64,000 nucleotides of DNA, from contig CAWFYV010000002.1 of the NCBI GenBank assembly GCA_963820185.1, positions 1 to 64,000 of the forward strand, read 5' to 3'. The stretch comes from Aquilonibacter sp963820185. GTDB taxonomy: Bacteria > Vulcanimicrobiota > Vulcanimicrobiia > Vulcanimicrobiales > Vulcanimicrobiaceae. Below the pieces are notes generated by a model. The model saw only the letters and a program-made list of their open reading frames with translations, was not told the DNA's origin and ran no database searches. Numbering within the stretch: the stretch's first letter is position 1; each line of letters starts with the position of its first letter. The position numbers were made by a program, and so were the translations under genes. Positions 33,634-42,738 of this stretch are shown here, in pieces.

Positions 33634-34784
33634 TCCTTCGCGCCGGCGTTCTCTACGACGGCACGCTTGCCGAACCACGCAAGAACGTCGATCTCGTGAT
33701 CGACAACGATCGCATCACCGAAATTCGCAATGCTGCATCCGGCACGCAGCCGGACTTTACGGCCGCGTGCATCACGCCGGGACTCGTCAACGCGCACGTA
33801 CACATGATCGGCAGTGGTGAAGCGAACACGATGGCGACGGTCGCTTCGATGGATCAGAATCAAGCGATGCTTGCCGCCGTGGCCAACGCGATGAAGTCCC
33901 TGCGGGCGGGCGTCACCACGGTACGTGACCTCGGCTCGCACCTCGGTATCGCACAAGCTTTGCGCGATGCAATCGACGGCGGTAAGGTTCCTGGACCACG
34001 CATGCGCACGGCCGGGCGCGCGCTCTGCATGACCGGTGGCCACGGGTGGTGGATCGGTCGTGCGATCGACAGCCCCTGGGACGCGCGCAAGGCCGTGCGC
34101 GAGGAACTGCTCGCCGGCGCCGACTGCATCAAGATGATCGCGACCGGCGGCGTACTCACCAAAGGCGCGGTGCCAGGAAACGCGCAGCTACTGCCCGATG
34201 AGCTCGAAGCCGCGATCTCCGAGGCGCATCGCCACGGTTTGCGCGTTGCGGCGCATGCCATCGGCACCGAGGGGATCAACAATGCGCTGCGCGCCGGCAT
34301 CGATTCGATCGAGCACGGCCACATGCTCGATGACGAATCGATCGAGCTCTTCAAGACGCGCGACGTCTACCTCGTGCCGACGCTCTCTGCGCCCACCTGC
34401 ATCCTCGAGCACATTCACGACGGCGGCCAGCCGGCGTTCGTCATCCAGAAAGCTGAACAAGTCAATGAGGCGATGCTGCGCAATATACGCCGCGCCTACG
34501 AAGCAGGCGTGAAGATCGCCGGTGGCTCCGACGCCGGGACCCCATTCAACGATCACGACAACTACGCACGTGAAGTCGAACTGATGCACCGATTGCTGGG
34601 CATGACGCCCCAGCAGGCGCTGCAGGCCGCAACCAACACCGCAGCCACGTTGATCGGGCTGCATCGCGGGGTGCTGGCGCCCGGGGAACCGGCCGACGCC
34701 GTGCTGTTTGCGCGCGATATAAATGAAGACATCCGTACGTTACGCGAGCCACAATTTGTCTTCAAAGCGGGCGCGTGCGTCTAG
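33630..34784 (+). CDS. Metal-dependent amidohydrolase
   Basis: This is a 384-residue amidohydrolase. The metal ligands are visible: NAHVHM, Lys in CIKMIATGG (presumably carbamylated), VAAHAIG, SIEHGH, and Asp in IAGGSDAG. The closest pattern is the Xaa-Pro dipeptidase/imidazolonepropionase-like group. The ATGA overlap with HMG-CoA lyase puts it in the leucine operon, although no step there needs it. The substrate is unknown. Confidence 0.85.
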   Translation: MILRAGVLYDGTLAEPRKNVDLVIDNDRITEIRNAASGTQPDFTAACITPGLVNAHVHMIGSGEANTMATVASMDQNQAMLAAVANAMKSLRAGVTTVRDLGSHLGIAQALRDAIDGGKVPGPRMRTAGRALCMTGGHGWWIGRAIDSPWDARKAVREELLAGADCIKMIATGGVLTKGAVPGNAQLLPDELEAAISEAHRHGLRVAAHAIGTEGINNALRAGIDSIEHGHMLDDESIELFKTRDVYLVPTLSAPTCILEHIHDGGQPAFVIQKAEQVNEAMLRNIRRAYEAGVKIAGGSDAGTPFNDHDNYAREVELMHRLLGMTPQQALQAATNTAATLIGLHRGVLAPGEPADAVLFARDINEDIRTLREPQFVFKAGACV

Positions 34785-35899
34785 CCGTCCTTGCATCGAT
34801 CGCCTGGCCGGCACCGCCGCCGGGCTACGGCCCGTGGGAGCAGATCGCCTACAACATCGCCGAAGGCATGCGCGCGCGCGGTGTGGATGTTACGCTTTTT
34901 GCAACCGGGAACTCGCGTTTTGCCGGAAAGCTTGCGTCGGTCGTGCCGGTTGGTCTCAATGAAGATCCCGCGCTCAATGGGGAAGTCTTTACCGCGCTGC
35001 ATATCAGCGAGCTCTTTCGGCGCGCCGGCGAGTTCGATCTAATCCACAATAACCTCGACTGGAAGCCGATGACCTATGCGCTCGCGACGACGGCGCCGCC
35101 ACTGCTCACGACGATCCACGGGTTCTCGTCGCCACAGATTCTCGCAGCGTATTACGCCTGCGCGCAGCGCAGCTTCTTCTGTTCGATCAGCGATGCCGAT
35201 CGCGACCCCGGGCTCGCCTACCTCGCGACAACCTACAACGGCATCGACCCGCGCGATTTTACTTTCCGCGATCGGCCCGGCGACTATCTCGTTTTTCTTG
35301 GACGCTTTCACCCCGAGAAAGGCACGCATCTCGCGATCGAGATCGCCAAGCGAGCCGGCGTGCGCCTAAAGATCGCCGCGATTCCTCACGATGAAGCCTA
35401 TTTTCGCGAGCAGGTTGCACCGCACATCGACGGCGATCGCGTGCAGTTTCTCGGTGCAGTCGAGCGCGATGCGCGCAACGAACTGCTTGGCAATGCGCTC
35501 GCGCTGGTCCACATGACCACGCGTCCGGAGCGTTTCGGACTGACGATGATCGAAGCGATGGCGTGCGGTACGCCCGTGCTGGGCGCCGCAATGGGCTCGG
35601 TTCCGGAGATCGTCGTCGATGGCGTAACGGGCTTCCTGTGTACGACCGTCGACGATGCGGTTGCGAAGGTCCCGCAACTTGCTGCGCTCGATCGGCGCGC
35701 CTGTCGCGAGCGCGTCGAACGCGAGTTTACCATCGAACGCATGATCGACCGCTATCTCGATGCCTACCGGCTTGCGCTTGCGCAAAAGCTTCCGCCTGCG
35801 CCAAGCGCCGAGCAGTTGCGGTGGCGCGCACACGACTGGTGGGACCGCCCGATGGCCTACACCGACATTCCGCCCAAGCCGCGTTCGCTTTTGGGATAG
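34775..35899 (+). CDS. Glycosyltransferase family 4
   Basis: This is a 374-residue GT-B glycosyltransferase. The N-terminal domain begins RLAVLASIAWPAPPPGYGPWEQIAY and the C-terminal domain has YLVFLGRFHPEKGTHLAIE and the donor-binding RPERFGLTMIEAMACGTPVLG. The start is GTG, overlapping the amidohydrolase by 10 bases. Donor and acceptor cannot be inferred; trehalose or lipopolysaccharide-type roles are both possible. Confidence 0.85.
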   Translation: MRLAVLASIAWPAPPPGYGPWEQIAYNIAEGMRARGVDVTLFATGNSRFAGKLASVVPVGLNEDPALNGEVFTALHISELFRRAGEFDLIHNNLDWKPMTYALATTAPPLLTTIHGFSSPQILAAYYACAQRSFFCSISDADRDPGLAYLATTYNGIDPRDFTFRDRPGDYLVFLGRFHPEKGTHLAIEIAKRAGVRLKIAAIPHDEAYFREQVAPHIDGDRVQFLGAVERDARNELLGNALALVHMTTRPERFGLTMIEAMACGTPVLGAAMGSVPEIVVDGVTGFLCTTVDDAVAKVPQLAALDRRACRERVEREFTIERMIDRYLDAYRLALAQKLPPAPSAEQLRWRAHDWWDRPMAYTDIPPKPRSLLG

Positions 35900-35957
35900 C
35901 TCGGCACGCCCACGCGGCGTAAGCTGGTGTTAAGATAGCATCTCGGAGGTTGTCGCA

Positions 35958-36500
35958 ATGTTACAAGCTGTAGCCAACAAGTGGTGGGTCTTTCTCATCC
36001 GCGGTCTGGCGGGCCTCATCTTCGGCATAATCGCGCTCGTGTACCCCGGCTCCGCGCTGGTAGCGCTGACCATACTCTTCGGCGCCTACGCCTTTGTCGA
36101 CGGCATCTTCGCGCTTTTCACCGCGTTCACGGGCGTTGCCGGTTCGCGCTGGTGGGCGCTCCTGCTCGAAGGGATCCTTGGGTTGGTCGTGGCGTTCTAC
36201 GTGTGGACGCAACCGGCGTACAGTACCGTCGCGTTGGTCTACGCCGTCGCGATTTGGGCGGTTCTCACGGGCATCATCGAGATCGTCGCCGGATTCCAAC
36301 TCCGTGACGTGATCACCAATGAATGGTTGTACATCCTTGCAGGCGTCGTCTCGATCATCTTCGGAATTCTCGTGTTCCGCGACGTCGATGCGGGAGCCGT
36401 GGCCATCGCGTGGACGATTGGGATTTATGCCATCATCTTCGGCGTGATGCAACTCGGCCTCGCATTCCGATTGAACGGAATGCGCACCGCGACGAGTTAG
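35958..36500 (+). CDS. HdeD family membrane protein
   Basis: This is a 180-residue protein with six transmembrane segments in three repeats, each beginning with a pattern like LIRGLAGLIFGIIALVYPG, LLEGILGLVVAFYVW and ILAGVVSIIFGILVF. This matches HdeD/DUF308 acid-resistance proteins. TCGGAGG precedes the ATG at good spacing. It is probably a membrane stress protein of unknown mechanism. It is convergent with purK (4-base overlap). Confidence 0.88.
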   Translation: MLQAVANKWWVFLIRGLAGLIFGIIALVYPGSALVALTILFGAYAFVDGIFALFTAFTGVAGSRWWALLLEGILGLVVAFYVWTQPAYSTVALVYAVAIWAVLTGIIEIVAGFQLRDVITNEWLYILAGVVSIIFGILVFRDVDAGAVAIAWTIGIYAIIFGVMQLGLAFRLNGMRTATS

Positions 36501-37627
36501 GTCCAGCCGAGTTTTGCGTGTGCTGTCTTGGCGCGGACGATGGCCGGCTCATCGACCGCGCCCTCGACGAGCATCGTGAAGTGTCCCATCTTGCGCCGAT
36601 CGACCGCATGGTGCTTGCCGTACATGTGCAGTACGATCGAGGGATCACTCAGTAGGTCGTCTTCGCCCGTGAGATGATCGCCGCTGCCCGTGCCGAGGAT
36701 ATTCATCATAATCGCACTGCTCGTCATCTTCGGCTCGGCGAGCGGCAGATCGCAGACAGCGCGTACCTGCTGTTCAAACTGCGAGCACTGCGTCACGTCG
36801 ATCGTGTAGTGCCCGCTGTTGTGCGGGCGCGGTGCAATCTCGTTGACCAAGACTTCGCCGGTCGCGATGAGAAACAGCTCGACGCAAAATGTTCCGACGA
36901 TACCAAGCTTCTTGCCGATCGTCGTCGCGATCGCGCGCGCACGCGAACGTGCGTTGTCGCTGATGCGCGCCGGCGCCACAGTCATCGCGAGGATTCCACG
37001 ATCGTGCGTGTTCTCGCCGACCGGATAGCATACGACCGAGTCATCAGCGGCGCGCGTAGCAATAACGCTCAGCTCGCGTACGAAGGGCACGACCTTCTCG
37101 TAGATCAGCTGCGCGCCCTTAGCAGCAGAGAACGCGGTGCGTGCCTCGTCGAGTGAGCTGACCCGCCACTGCCCTTTGCCGTCATAGCCGCCGCGCACGG
37201 TTTTGAGAATCGCCGGGAACCCGATCGTCATCCCCGCTTCCGAGAGATCGTCGAGCCGGTTGATCTCTGCGAAATCGGCAGTGGCGATGCCGCACGAACG
37301 CACGAAGCGTTTCTCCAGCAGGCGATCTTGCGTCACGCGCAAGACGCTGCTGGATGGCATTACACGGTACCCGTGCGCCTCGAGATATTCAATCGACGTA
37401 ATCGCGACGTTTTCAAACTCATACGTAATGACGTCGGTTTTCGCTCCAAGCTGCTCGATCGCCGCGAGGTCATCGTACGCGGCAACGATCTGCTCGTCGG
37501 CGACTTGCCCGGTCGGGGAATGTTCTTGCGGGTCGAGCGTGATGACGTCAAAGCCCATGCGTTTTGCTTCGAGCGCGAACATGCGTCCGAGTTGGCCGCC
37601 ACCGACAACGCCGATCGTCTGGATCAC
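36497..37627 (-). CDS. purK: 5-(carboxyamino)imidazole ribonucleotide synthase
   Basis: This is a 376-residue ATP-grasp enzyme converting AIR to N5-CAIR. The N-terminal motif is TIGVVGGGQLGRMFALEAKRMG. ATP-grasp parts include ILKTVRGGYDGKGQ, YEKVVPFVRELSVI, LVNEIAPRPHNSGHYTID and CSQFEQQVRAVCDLPL. The start is GTG, overlapping the purE stop (GTGA). It forms a two-gene purine unit with purE. Confidence 0.94.
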   Translation of the reverse strand: MIQTIGVVGGGQLGRMFALEAKRMGFDVITLDPQEHSPTGQVADEQIVAAYDDLAAIEQLGAKTDVITYEFENVAITSIEYLEAHGYRVMPSSSVLRVTQDRLLEKRFVRSCGIATADFAEINRLDDLSEAGMTIGFPAILKTVRGGYDGKGQWRVSSLDEARTAFSAAKGAQLIYEKVVPFVRELSVIATRAADDSVVCYPVGENTHDRGILAMTVAPARISDNARSRARAIATTIGKKLGIVGTFCVELFLIATGEVLVNEIAPRPHNSGHYTIDVTQCSQFEQQVRAVCDLPLAEPKMTSSAIMMNILGTGSGDHLTGEDDLLSDPSIVLHMYGKHHAVDRRKMGHFTMLVEGAVDEPAIVRAKTAHAKLGWT

Positions 37628-38109
37628 GGAGTGCTGGATGCGGCCGCGTCGTGCATACGCTTCACGTAGGCGCCGAGCAAGGCGGCAACCGTCTCATCGC
37701 GTAGCGCAACGATGCGCGCCGCGAGCAACGCGGCATTCACCGCACCATTGATGGCCATCGTCGCGACCGGTACGCCGGGCGGCATCTGCACGATCGAGAG
37801 CAACGAGTCGATGCCGCTGAGCGCCTTCGATTCCACCGGCACACCAATGACCGGAACGAGCGTTTTTGCCGCCACCATGCCGGGCAGATGCGCCGCGCCG
37901 CCCGCGCCGGCGATGATCGCCTGCAAGCCACGCGCTCGCGCACTCTGCGCATATTCGAACATCTCGTCGGGCATGCGATGCGCCGACACCACGCGCATCT
38001 CGCAGGGAATCTGCAGTTCCTCCAGCGTTTCGCGCGCCGGCAGCAGCGTCTCCCAATCTGAGCGGCTTCCCATGATGATACCGACCAGGGCTTGCGTTGC
38101 TTGCGTCAC
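37624..38109 (-). CDS. purE: N5-carboxyaminoimidazole ribonucleotide mutase
   Basis: This is a 161-residue class I PurE. The motif GIIMGSRSDWE is followed by VVSAHRMPDEMFEYA and IAGAGGAAHLPGMVAAKTLVPVIGVPV. It converts N5-CAIR to CAIR after PurK. It is divergent from the glycoside hydrolase gene; only 35 bases separate the two start codons, so their promoters must lie inside coding sequence or be very compact. Confidence 0.94.
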   Translation of the reverse strand: MTQATQALVGIIMGSRSDWETLLPARETLEELQIPCEMRVVSAHRMPDEMFEYAQSARARGLQAIIAGAGGAAHLPGMVAAKTLVPVIGVPVESKALSGIDSLLSIVQMPPGVPVATMAINGAVNAALLAARIVALRDETVAALLGAYVKRMHDAAASSTP

Positions 38110-38144
38110 GTGCAGGCGCTTCGAGTCGCGGCGTGGGACAACCT

Positions 38145-39311
38145 ATGGCAATGTCGGTGTTTTTGCTCGGCGTCAACTATTGGCCACGCCGCAGCGCGAT
38201 GTACATGTGGGAGCGTTTCGACCTTGGCGAGATTCGCGAGGACATGGCGCGCATCAAGAGCTATGGCCTCGAGCTCGTGCGCTTCTTTCTGCGTTGGGAC
38301 GATTTCCAGCCCGCGTCCGACCGCATGGACCCGACGATGCTGCGCCGCTTCGATGCGGTGATGCAAACGATCGCCGATGCCCGGCTGCGCGCGATGCCCA
38401 CGCTCTTCTGCGGGCACATGAGCGGTGTGAATTGGCTGCCGGCCTGGTCGCTCGATCCGAACACGCCGCACGGCCGCTTTCGCACGCTCTCACATGACAC
38501 GACCTCGCCGTACGGCATCGGTGACTTCTATCACGACCCCGCCTTGCTCGATGCGCAAGAGCGCTTCGCGCGGGCGGTCGGCGAGCGTGCGCGCGAGCAC
38601 CCCGCACTGTATGCGTGGGATCTCGGCAACGAGTTCTCCAATCTGCGCGAGCCGCAGTCACCGGAACATGCCGCGCAGTGGAGCGCGCGCTTGACGGCAG
38701 CGCTCTATGAGACCTCGCACGGCGGCGTCACCGGCGGCACGCACGGTGAGGACGTTGAACGCGACCGGCACCTACGTCCCTCAACGCTCGCGGCGCCGTG
38801 GGCACTTGCCACGATGCACGGCTATTCGGTCTACGCAACCTTCTCGCGTGGACCTCTCGACACCGATGTCGTGCCGTTCTACGCGCAGCTCATGCAATCG
38901 TTGACCGGCAAGCCGCTGCTCTTCAGCGAATTTGGGAATCCCGCGTGCCCGCCGGGCGCGCGCGTCTCGGGGAAGTTTGCTTGCCTCGACGACGACGAGA
39001 TGAGCACGTATGCGCAGAGAGTTCTCGAGCGGCTTCATGCGATCGGCACGATCGGTGCAATGTGGTGGTGCTGGTCCGATTACGTTCGCGCGCTCTATGA
39101 CGAGCCGCCGTGCGACACGGCGCACCACGAACGGCACTTTGGCATGATCCGCGCCGACGGCAGCGAACGGCCGGTTGCGCGCACGCTTGCGCGCTTCGCG
39201 CAGCAGCGACGGCCCGTGCTGCCCGCAGCGGCGCCGATCGCCGAGGAATCCGACTTCTACGCCCAGCTTCCCGGAGGCATCGATGCGCTCTATCGTCGTT
39301 ACCGGAGCTAG
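38145..39311 (+). CDS. GH5-like glycoside hydrolase (beta-mannanase type)
   Basis: This is a 388-residue TIM-barrel hydrolase. FLLGVNYWPRRSAMYMW begins the barrel; the acid/base Glu is in YAWDLGNEFSN and the nucleophile Glu in PLLFSEFGNPACPP. WWCWSDY near the end is typical of GH5/GH-A enzymes. There is no signal peptide, so the enzyme is predicted to be cytosolic. ATG at 38145 is chosen; the open frame extends 16 codons upstream. It overlaps the SDR gene by 29 bases. The exact family and substrate are uncertain. Confidence 0.8.
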   Translation: MAMSVFLLGVNYWPRRSAMYMWERFDLGEIREDMARIKSYGLELVRFFLRWDDFQPASDRMDPTMLRRFDAVMQTIADARLRAMPTLFCGHMSGVNWLPAWSLDPNTPHGRFRTLSHDTTSPYGIGDFYHDPALLDAQERFARAVGERAREHPALYAWDLGNEFSNLREPQSPEHAAQWSARLTAALYETSHGGVTGGTHGEDVERDRHLRPSTLAAPWALATMHGYSVYATFSRGPLDTDVVPFYAQLMQSLTGKPLLFSEFGNPACPPGARVSGKFACLDDDEMSTYAQRVLERLHAIGTIGAMWWCWSDYVRALYDEPPCDTAHHERHFGMIRADGSERPVARTLARFAQQRRPVLPAAAPIAEESDFYAQLPGGIDALYRRYRS

Positions 39312-40038
39312 TTCGGGAATCGGCGCGGCGCTCGCTCGCCATGCAGCGGCGACGGGATGGCGCGTGCTCGCGGTCGCGCGACGCGCCGACCGGCTCGAAG
39401 CGCTTGCGCGCGAGATCCAATGCGACACGCTGGTCGCCGATGTGCTCGCCCCGCAAAGCGCACAAACGATCGTCGAGTGCGCGACGCGCGCATTTGGGCG
39501 GATCGACGTGCTTGTGAACAACGCGGGCTCCGCGCACGCCTCGACCTTGCTCGAGGAGAGCGATGCGCAGATCGAGCGGCAGTGGCAACTGCACGTCGCG
39601 GCACCGCTGCGCATCGCGCGCGCGGCCCTGCCCTATGTCGAGCACGTGCATGGCGGCTTGGTCTTCTTCGGTTCGGGTCTTGCACGCGTGCCTTCACCCG
39701 GCTACGGCGCGTATGCACCCGCGAAGGCAGCGATCCGCGCGGCAGCGATCCAACTGCGACGCGAATTGCAAGCGCGCGGCATCTTCGTCACGTACGTCGA
39801 TCCCGGTGTCGTCGATACTGAATTCTCGCGTGCATCGGGCATGGAAGAGCGCCCGGCGTCGTGGCATGCGAAGCCGGATGCCGTCGCCGCCGCGATCCTG
39901 CGCGCGATCGAACGGCGCGCCTCGCGCGTCAACGCGGTGCCGTGGCAAACCGCGATGACCGTATTCGGGGAATGGCTGCCGGGACTCGCGGACCGGGCGA
40001 TGGCCTCGTTCGTCACACCGCCAAAGGAAGAATCGTGA
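39283..40038 (+). CDS. Short-chain dehydrogenase/reductase
   Basis: This is a 251-residue classical SDR. The cofactor motif is TGASSGIG, the structural motif NNAG and the catalytic Tyr-x3-Lys lies in YGAYAPAKAAIR, with Ser in FFGSG. ATG at 39283 follows CCGGAGG and gives the standard start (MRSIVVTGASSG). The C-terminal part (WLPGLADRAMASF) resembles SDRs acting on lipids. The substrate is unknown. Confidence 0.88.
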   Translation: MRSIVVTGASSGIGAALARHAAATGWRVLAVARRADRLEALAREIQCDTLVADVLAPQSAQTIVECATRAFGRIDVLVNNAGSAHASTLLEESDAQIERQWQLHVAAPLRIARAALPYVEHVHGGLVFFGSGLARVPSPGYGAYAPAKAAIRAAAIQLRRELQARGIFVTYVDPGVVDTEFSRASGMEERPASWHAKPDAVAAAILRAIERRASRVNAVPWQTAMTVFGEWLPGLADRAMASFVTPPKEES

Positions 40039-40292
40039 TGAGTGCATTTGCAGCAGCGCTCGAACCATTGCAACGCCGCATGGAGCGCGTCAAACTTCCC
40101 GAATCCTTTGTACGCGAATTGCTCGTACCTGCGACCACGATCAGCCTCAATGAGGCAGCGATGCGTTGGGCCGGTATGCCGAACAAGAACGAACGCGCGG
40201 CAATGCACGAAGTGCTCGACGCGCTCGCGCAAGCCGGATTCTTAGAAGCCGATGGTGAGGAACGCTGGCGGGTGCTATGCGGGCCGGAATGA
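40038..40292 (+). CDS. Small hypothetical protein, winged-helix-like
   Basis: This is an 84-residue soluble protein. The segment LVPATTISLNEAAMRWAGMPNKNERAAMHEVLDALAQAGFLEADGEERWRV has a helix-helix-helix-wing pattern suggestive of a small winged-helix fold, but no family is recognised. Its ATG overlaps the SDR stop by one base. It is convergent with znuB, with an 18-base overlap of the 3' ends. Confidence 0.6.
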   Translation: MSAFAAALEPLQRRMERVKLPESFVRELLVPATTISLNEAAMRWAGMPNKNERAAMHEVLDALAQAGFLEADGEERWRVLCGPE

Positions 40293-41102
40293 CTTGAGGT
40301 GTTTGATGCCGATCGCTGCGAAGAACAGGATCGTGGCAAGCAGCACGATCGTCGCACCGCTTGAACTACGTAGAAAGTACGAAAGGTAGAGGCCGCCGAC
40401 GGTACTCACGACGCCGAGCACGACCGCAAGCACCATCATCGGCGTGAAGCGATTGGTCAATTGGTACGCGGCCGCGGCCGGTGTCACCAACAGCGCTGCA
40501 ACCAAGATAATGCCGACCGATTGCAAGGCTACGATGATTGTGAGTGCGAGCATCACGAGCAAGATATACTCGATCGCCTCGACGTGTAGCCCGCTTGCCT
40601 GTGCGACGACCGGATCGAACGTCGTGTAGAGCAGCCCGCGGAAGAGCACGATCACCGTTAAGGCAATCAGCAGGCTCAGGATCCCGATAAAGACTAGATC
40701 CTTTGTGCTGACGCTCAAGATATCGCCGAAGAGAAAGCTTTGCAGATCGACCGCGTAGTTCTTCAACCGGCTCATCAAAAAGACGCCGAGCGCAAATGCC
40801 CCGGTAAAGAGCACGCCGATCGTCGTATCGAGGGAAATGTTGCCGCGCCGATGGACAAAGCCAATGCCGAGCGCCGTAAGCACCGCGACGATCGCCGCAC
40901 CCACGTAGTAGTCGAGGCCACGGATGTACGCGATCACGATCCCGGCGAATGACGCGTGCGCGATGCCGTCGCCGATGAACGAGAGTTTGCGCAGCACAAC
41001 GTAGGTCCCCATCACCGAGCACAGGAGCCCCACCGCGAGTGCCGCAAGGAAGGCGCGCTGCATGAACGCGTATTGGAAAGGAACGAGCAGTGCAGTCATC
41101 AC
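40275..41102 (-). CDS. znuB: Zinc/manganese ABC transporter permease
   Basis: This is a 275-residue ABC-3 family permease with about eight transmembrane segments. Typical parts are GTYVVLRKLSFIGDGIAHASFAG at the start of the domain and RGLLYTTFDPVVAQASGL in the middle. It overlaps the ATPase gene by 4 bases and completes zur-znuA-znuC-znuB. Confidence 0.92.
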   Translation of the reverse strand: MMTALLVPFQYAFMQRAFLAALAVGLLCSVMGTYVVLRKLSFIGDGIAHASFAGIVIAYIRGLDYYVGAAIVAVLTALGIGFVHRRGNISLDTTIGVLFTGAFALGVFLMSRLKNYAVDLQSFLFGDILSVSTKDLVFIGILSLLIALTVIVLFRGLLYTTFDPVVAQASGLHVEAIEYILLVMLALTIIVALQSVGIILVAALLVTPAAAAYQLTNRFTPMMVLAVVLGVVSTVGGLYLSYFLRSSSGATIVLLATILFFAAIGIKHLKSFRPA

Positions 41103-41851
41103 ACACTCCGCGCGTGGCCGTGCGTGTGTGTGTGCTCACGGATCGACGCGTAGGCGCCGGATTCGACGACCTCGTCGGGCGTGCCGATCGCCAGTACACG
41201 ACGATCGAGTACGAGTAGCCGGTCAAACCATTCGCCGACGCGATCGAGATCGTGCGTCGTCATCAGTACCGGCATTCCGTCGTCGACCAGCGAGCGCACC
41301 ACCTTGCGCAGCGCTTCTTCGGTTTCGGCGTCGACACCGGTCGTCGGCTCGTCGAGCAAGAGCAGCTGCGGCCGCTGGGCGATTGCGCGCGCCACGAAGA
41401 CGCGCTGCTGCTGGCCGCCGGAGAGTTCGGCGATGTGCCGCCCGCGCAGATCGTACATGTTGACCGCGCGCAGCGCTTCTTCGACCGCGTGCCGATCGCT
41501 TTCGCCGAAGCGCTGCCAAAAATGCAGGCGTGGAAAGCGCCCCATTGCGACGACGTCCCACACGTTCGCGGGGAACGTCCAGTCCGCGGCCTCGATCTGC
41601 GGCACGTAGGCGAGTGCACCAGCGGGAATCTTCTTCGGCTGCGTGCCCAGGACGGTGATCTCGCCGCTGGACGGTGTCAAGAGCCCCGCAATCGATTTCA
41701 GCAGCGTCGACTTGCCCGAACCATTGGGTCCAATAATGCCCATCGCTTCGCCGAAGTGCACGTCGAGCGTGACGCCGTCGAGCGCGAGCGTGCGGTCATA
41801 GCGCACGACAAGATTCTCGACCTTGACGGCGTCGCCCGCCCGCGCGTTCAC
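41099..41851 (-). CDS. znuC: Zinc/manganese ABC transporter ATPase
   Basis: This is a 250-residue ABC ATPase. Walker A is GPNGSGKST, the signature LSGGQQQRV, Walker B LLLLDEPTTGVD and the switch His in LMTTHDLD. The C-terminus is His-rich (HTHTHGHARSV), which could bind metal. It is coupled by 4-base overlaps to both znuA and znuB. Confidence 0.93.
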   Translation of the reverse strand: MNARAGDAVKVENLVVRYDRTLALDGVTLDVHFGEAMGIIGPNGSGKSTLLKSIAGLLTPSSGEITVLGTQPKKIPAGALAYVPQIEAADWTFPANVWDVVAMGRFPRLHFWQRFGESDRHAVEEALRAVNMYDLRGRHIAELSGGQQQRVFVARAIAQRPQLLLLDEPTTGVDAETEEALRKVVRSLVDDGMPVLMTTHDLDRVGEWFDRLLVLDRRVLAIGTPDEVVESGAYASIREHTHTHGHARSV

Positions 41852-42738
41852 TTCAATGCCCCGACGATCACATTGGTATCGTAGGTGAGCATCGAGATAT
41901 AATCGCCGACACGCGGGTTCGTGCCGATCGAGTCGTCGTAGAGATCGGTAACCACGTGCACGCCCGCGCCGCTCGCGATTTGTTCCACGAGCTTCTTACT
42001 GTACTCCGGCTCGCTGAAGATGGCGCGCACGTGATGCGTACGTGCCAGATCGACGAGGTGCGCGACTTGCTGCGGGTTAGGATCTTGCCCCGGGTTGGCT
42101 TCAATGAAGCCCAGGGTCGTGATCCCGTAGCGATCGTTGTAGTACTGCCACGCGTTGTGGAAGACGATCATGTACCGCTGGTTCGGTGGAATCGTCTGAA
42201 TTTGATGGCCGATCCACGCGTTGAGCGCCTCGAGTTTGTTCTGATAGGCGCGCGCATTCGCGCGATACTGCGCAGCGTGGGGCGGATCGACCGCGATCAG
42301 CGCATCGCGAATCTTGGCGACATAGACCTTGGCGTTCTCAGGATCCATCCACAGATGCGGGTTGTCGTTCTTAACGGTCAAGCCGTCGGCGCCGACGACC
42401 ACGCGCAAGCCCGTCGACGGAACGTTCTTCAGCATCGGCGCGAGCCACGATTCGAGTCCTGCGCCGTTCTCGACCAGAATCTTCGCTTGCGAAAGTGTTA
42501 TGGCGTCTTGCGGCGTCGGCTCGTAGTCTTCGGGCGATGCACCGACCGGCACGATGCTCTGCACGTGCACGAGATCGCCGCCCACGCCTTGCACCAGCGA
42601 GTTGAACGTCGAGATCGTCGTGACGACCGGGATCGGTCCGCTCGCCGTAGCGGTTGCGTTCGCACTCGAAGTCGACGCAGTGCTGCATGCCGCAAGCGCG
42701 CTCACGATGAGGAGCGCAGCGAAGCGCTTCAGCTGCAT
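41848..42738 (-). CDS. znuA: Zinc/manganese ABC transporter substrate-binding lipoprotein
   Basis: This is a 296-residue cluster A-I binding protein with a lipobox (SALAACST, Cys18). Probable metal ligands are His128 in NPHLWMD, His194 in IVFHNAW, and Glu243 (FSEPEYS) or Asp268/269 (YDD). At the position of the first His in the usual PHEYEP motif this protein has PEDYEP, with Glu70. Zn is favoured over Mn by the linked Fur-type regulator, but the metal is not proved. ATG at 42738 lies within the 3' end of the regulator gene. Confidence 0.9.
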   Translation of the reverse strand: MQLKRFAALLIVSALAACSTASTSSANATATASGPIPVVTTISTFNSLVQGVGGDLVHVQSIVPVGASPEDYEPTPQDAITLSQAKILVENGAGLESWLAPMLKNVPSTGLRVVVGADGLTVKNDNPHLWMDPENAKVYVAKIRDALIAVDPPHAAQYRANARAYQNKLEALNAWIGHQIQTIPPNQRYMIVFHNAWQYYNDRYGITTLGFIEANPGQDPNPQQVAHLVDLARTHHVRAIFSEPEYSKKLVEQIASGAGVHVVTDLYDDSIGTNPRVGDYISMLTYDTNVIVGALK

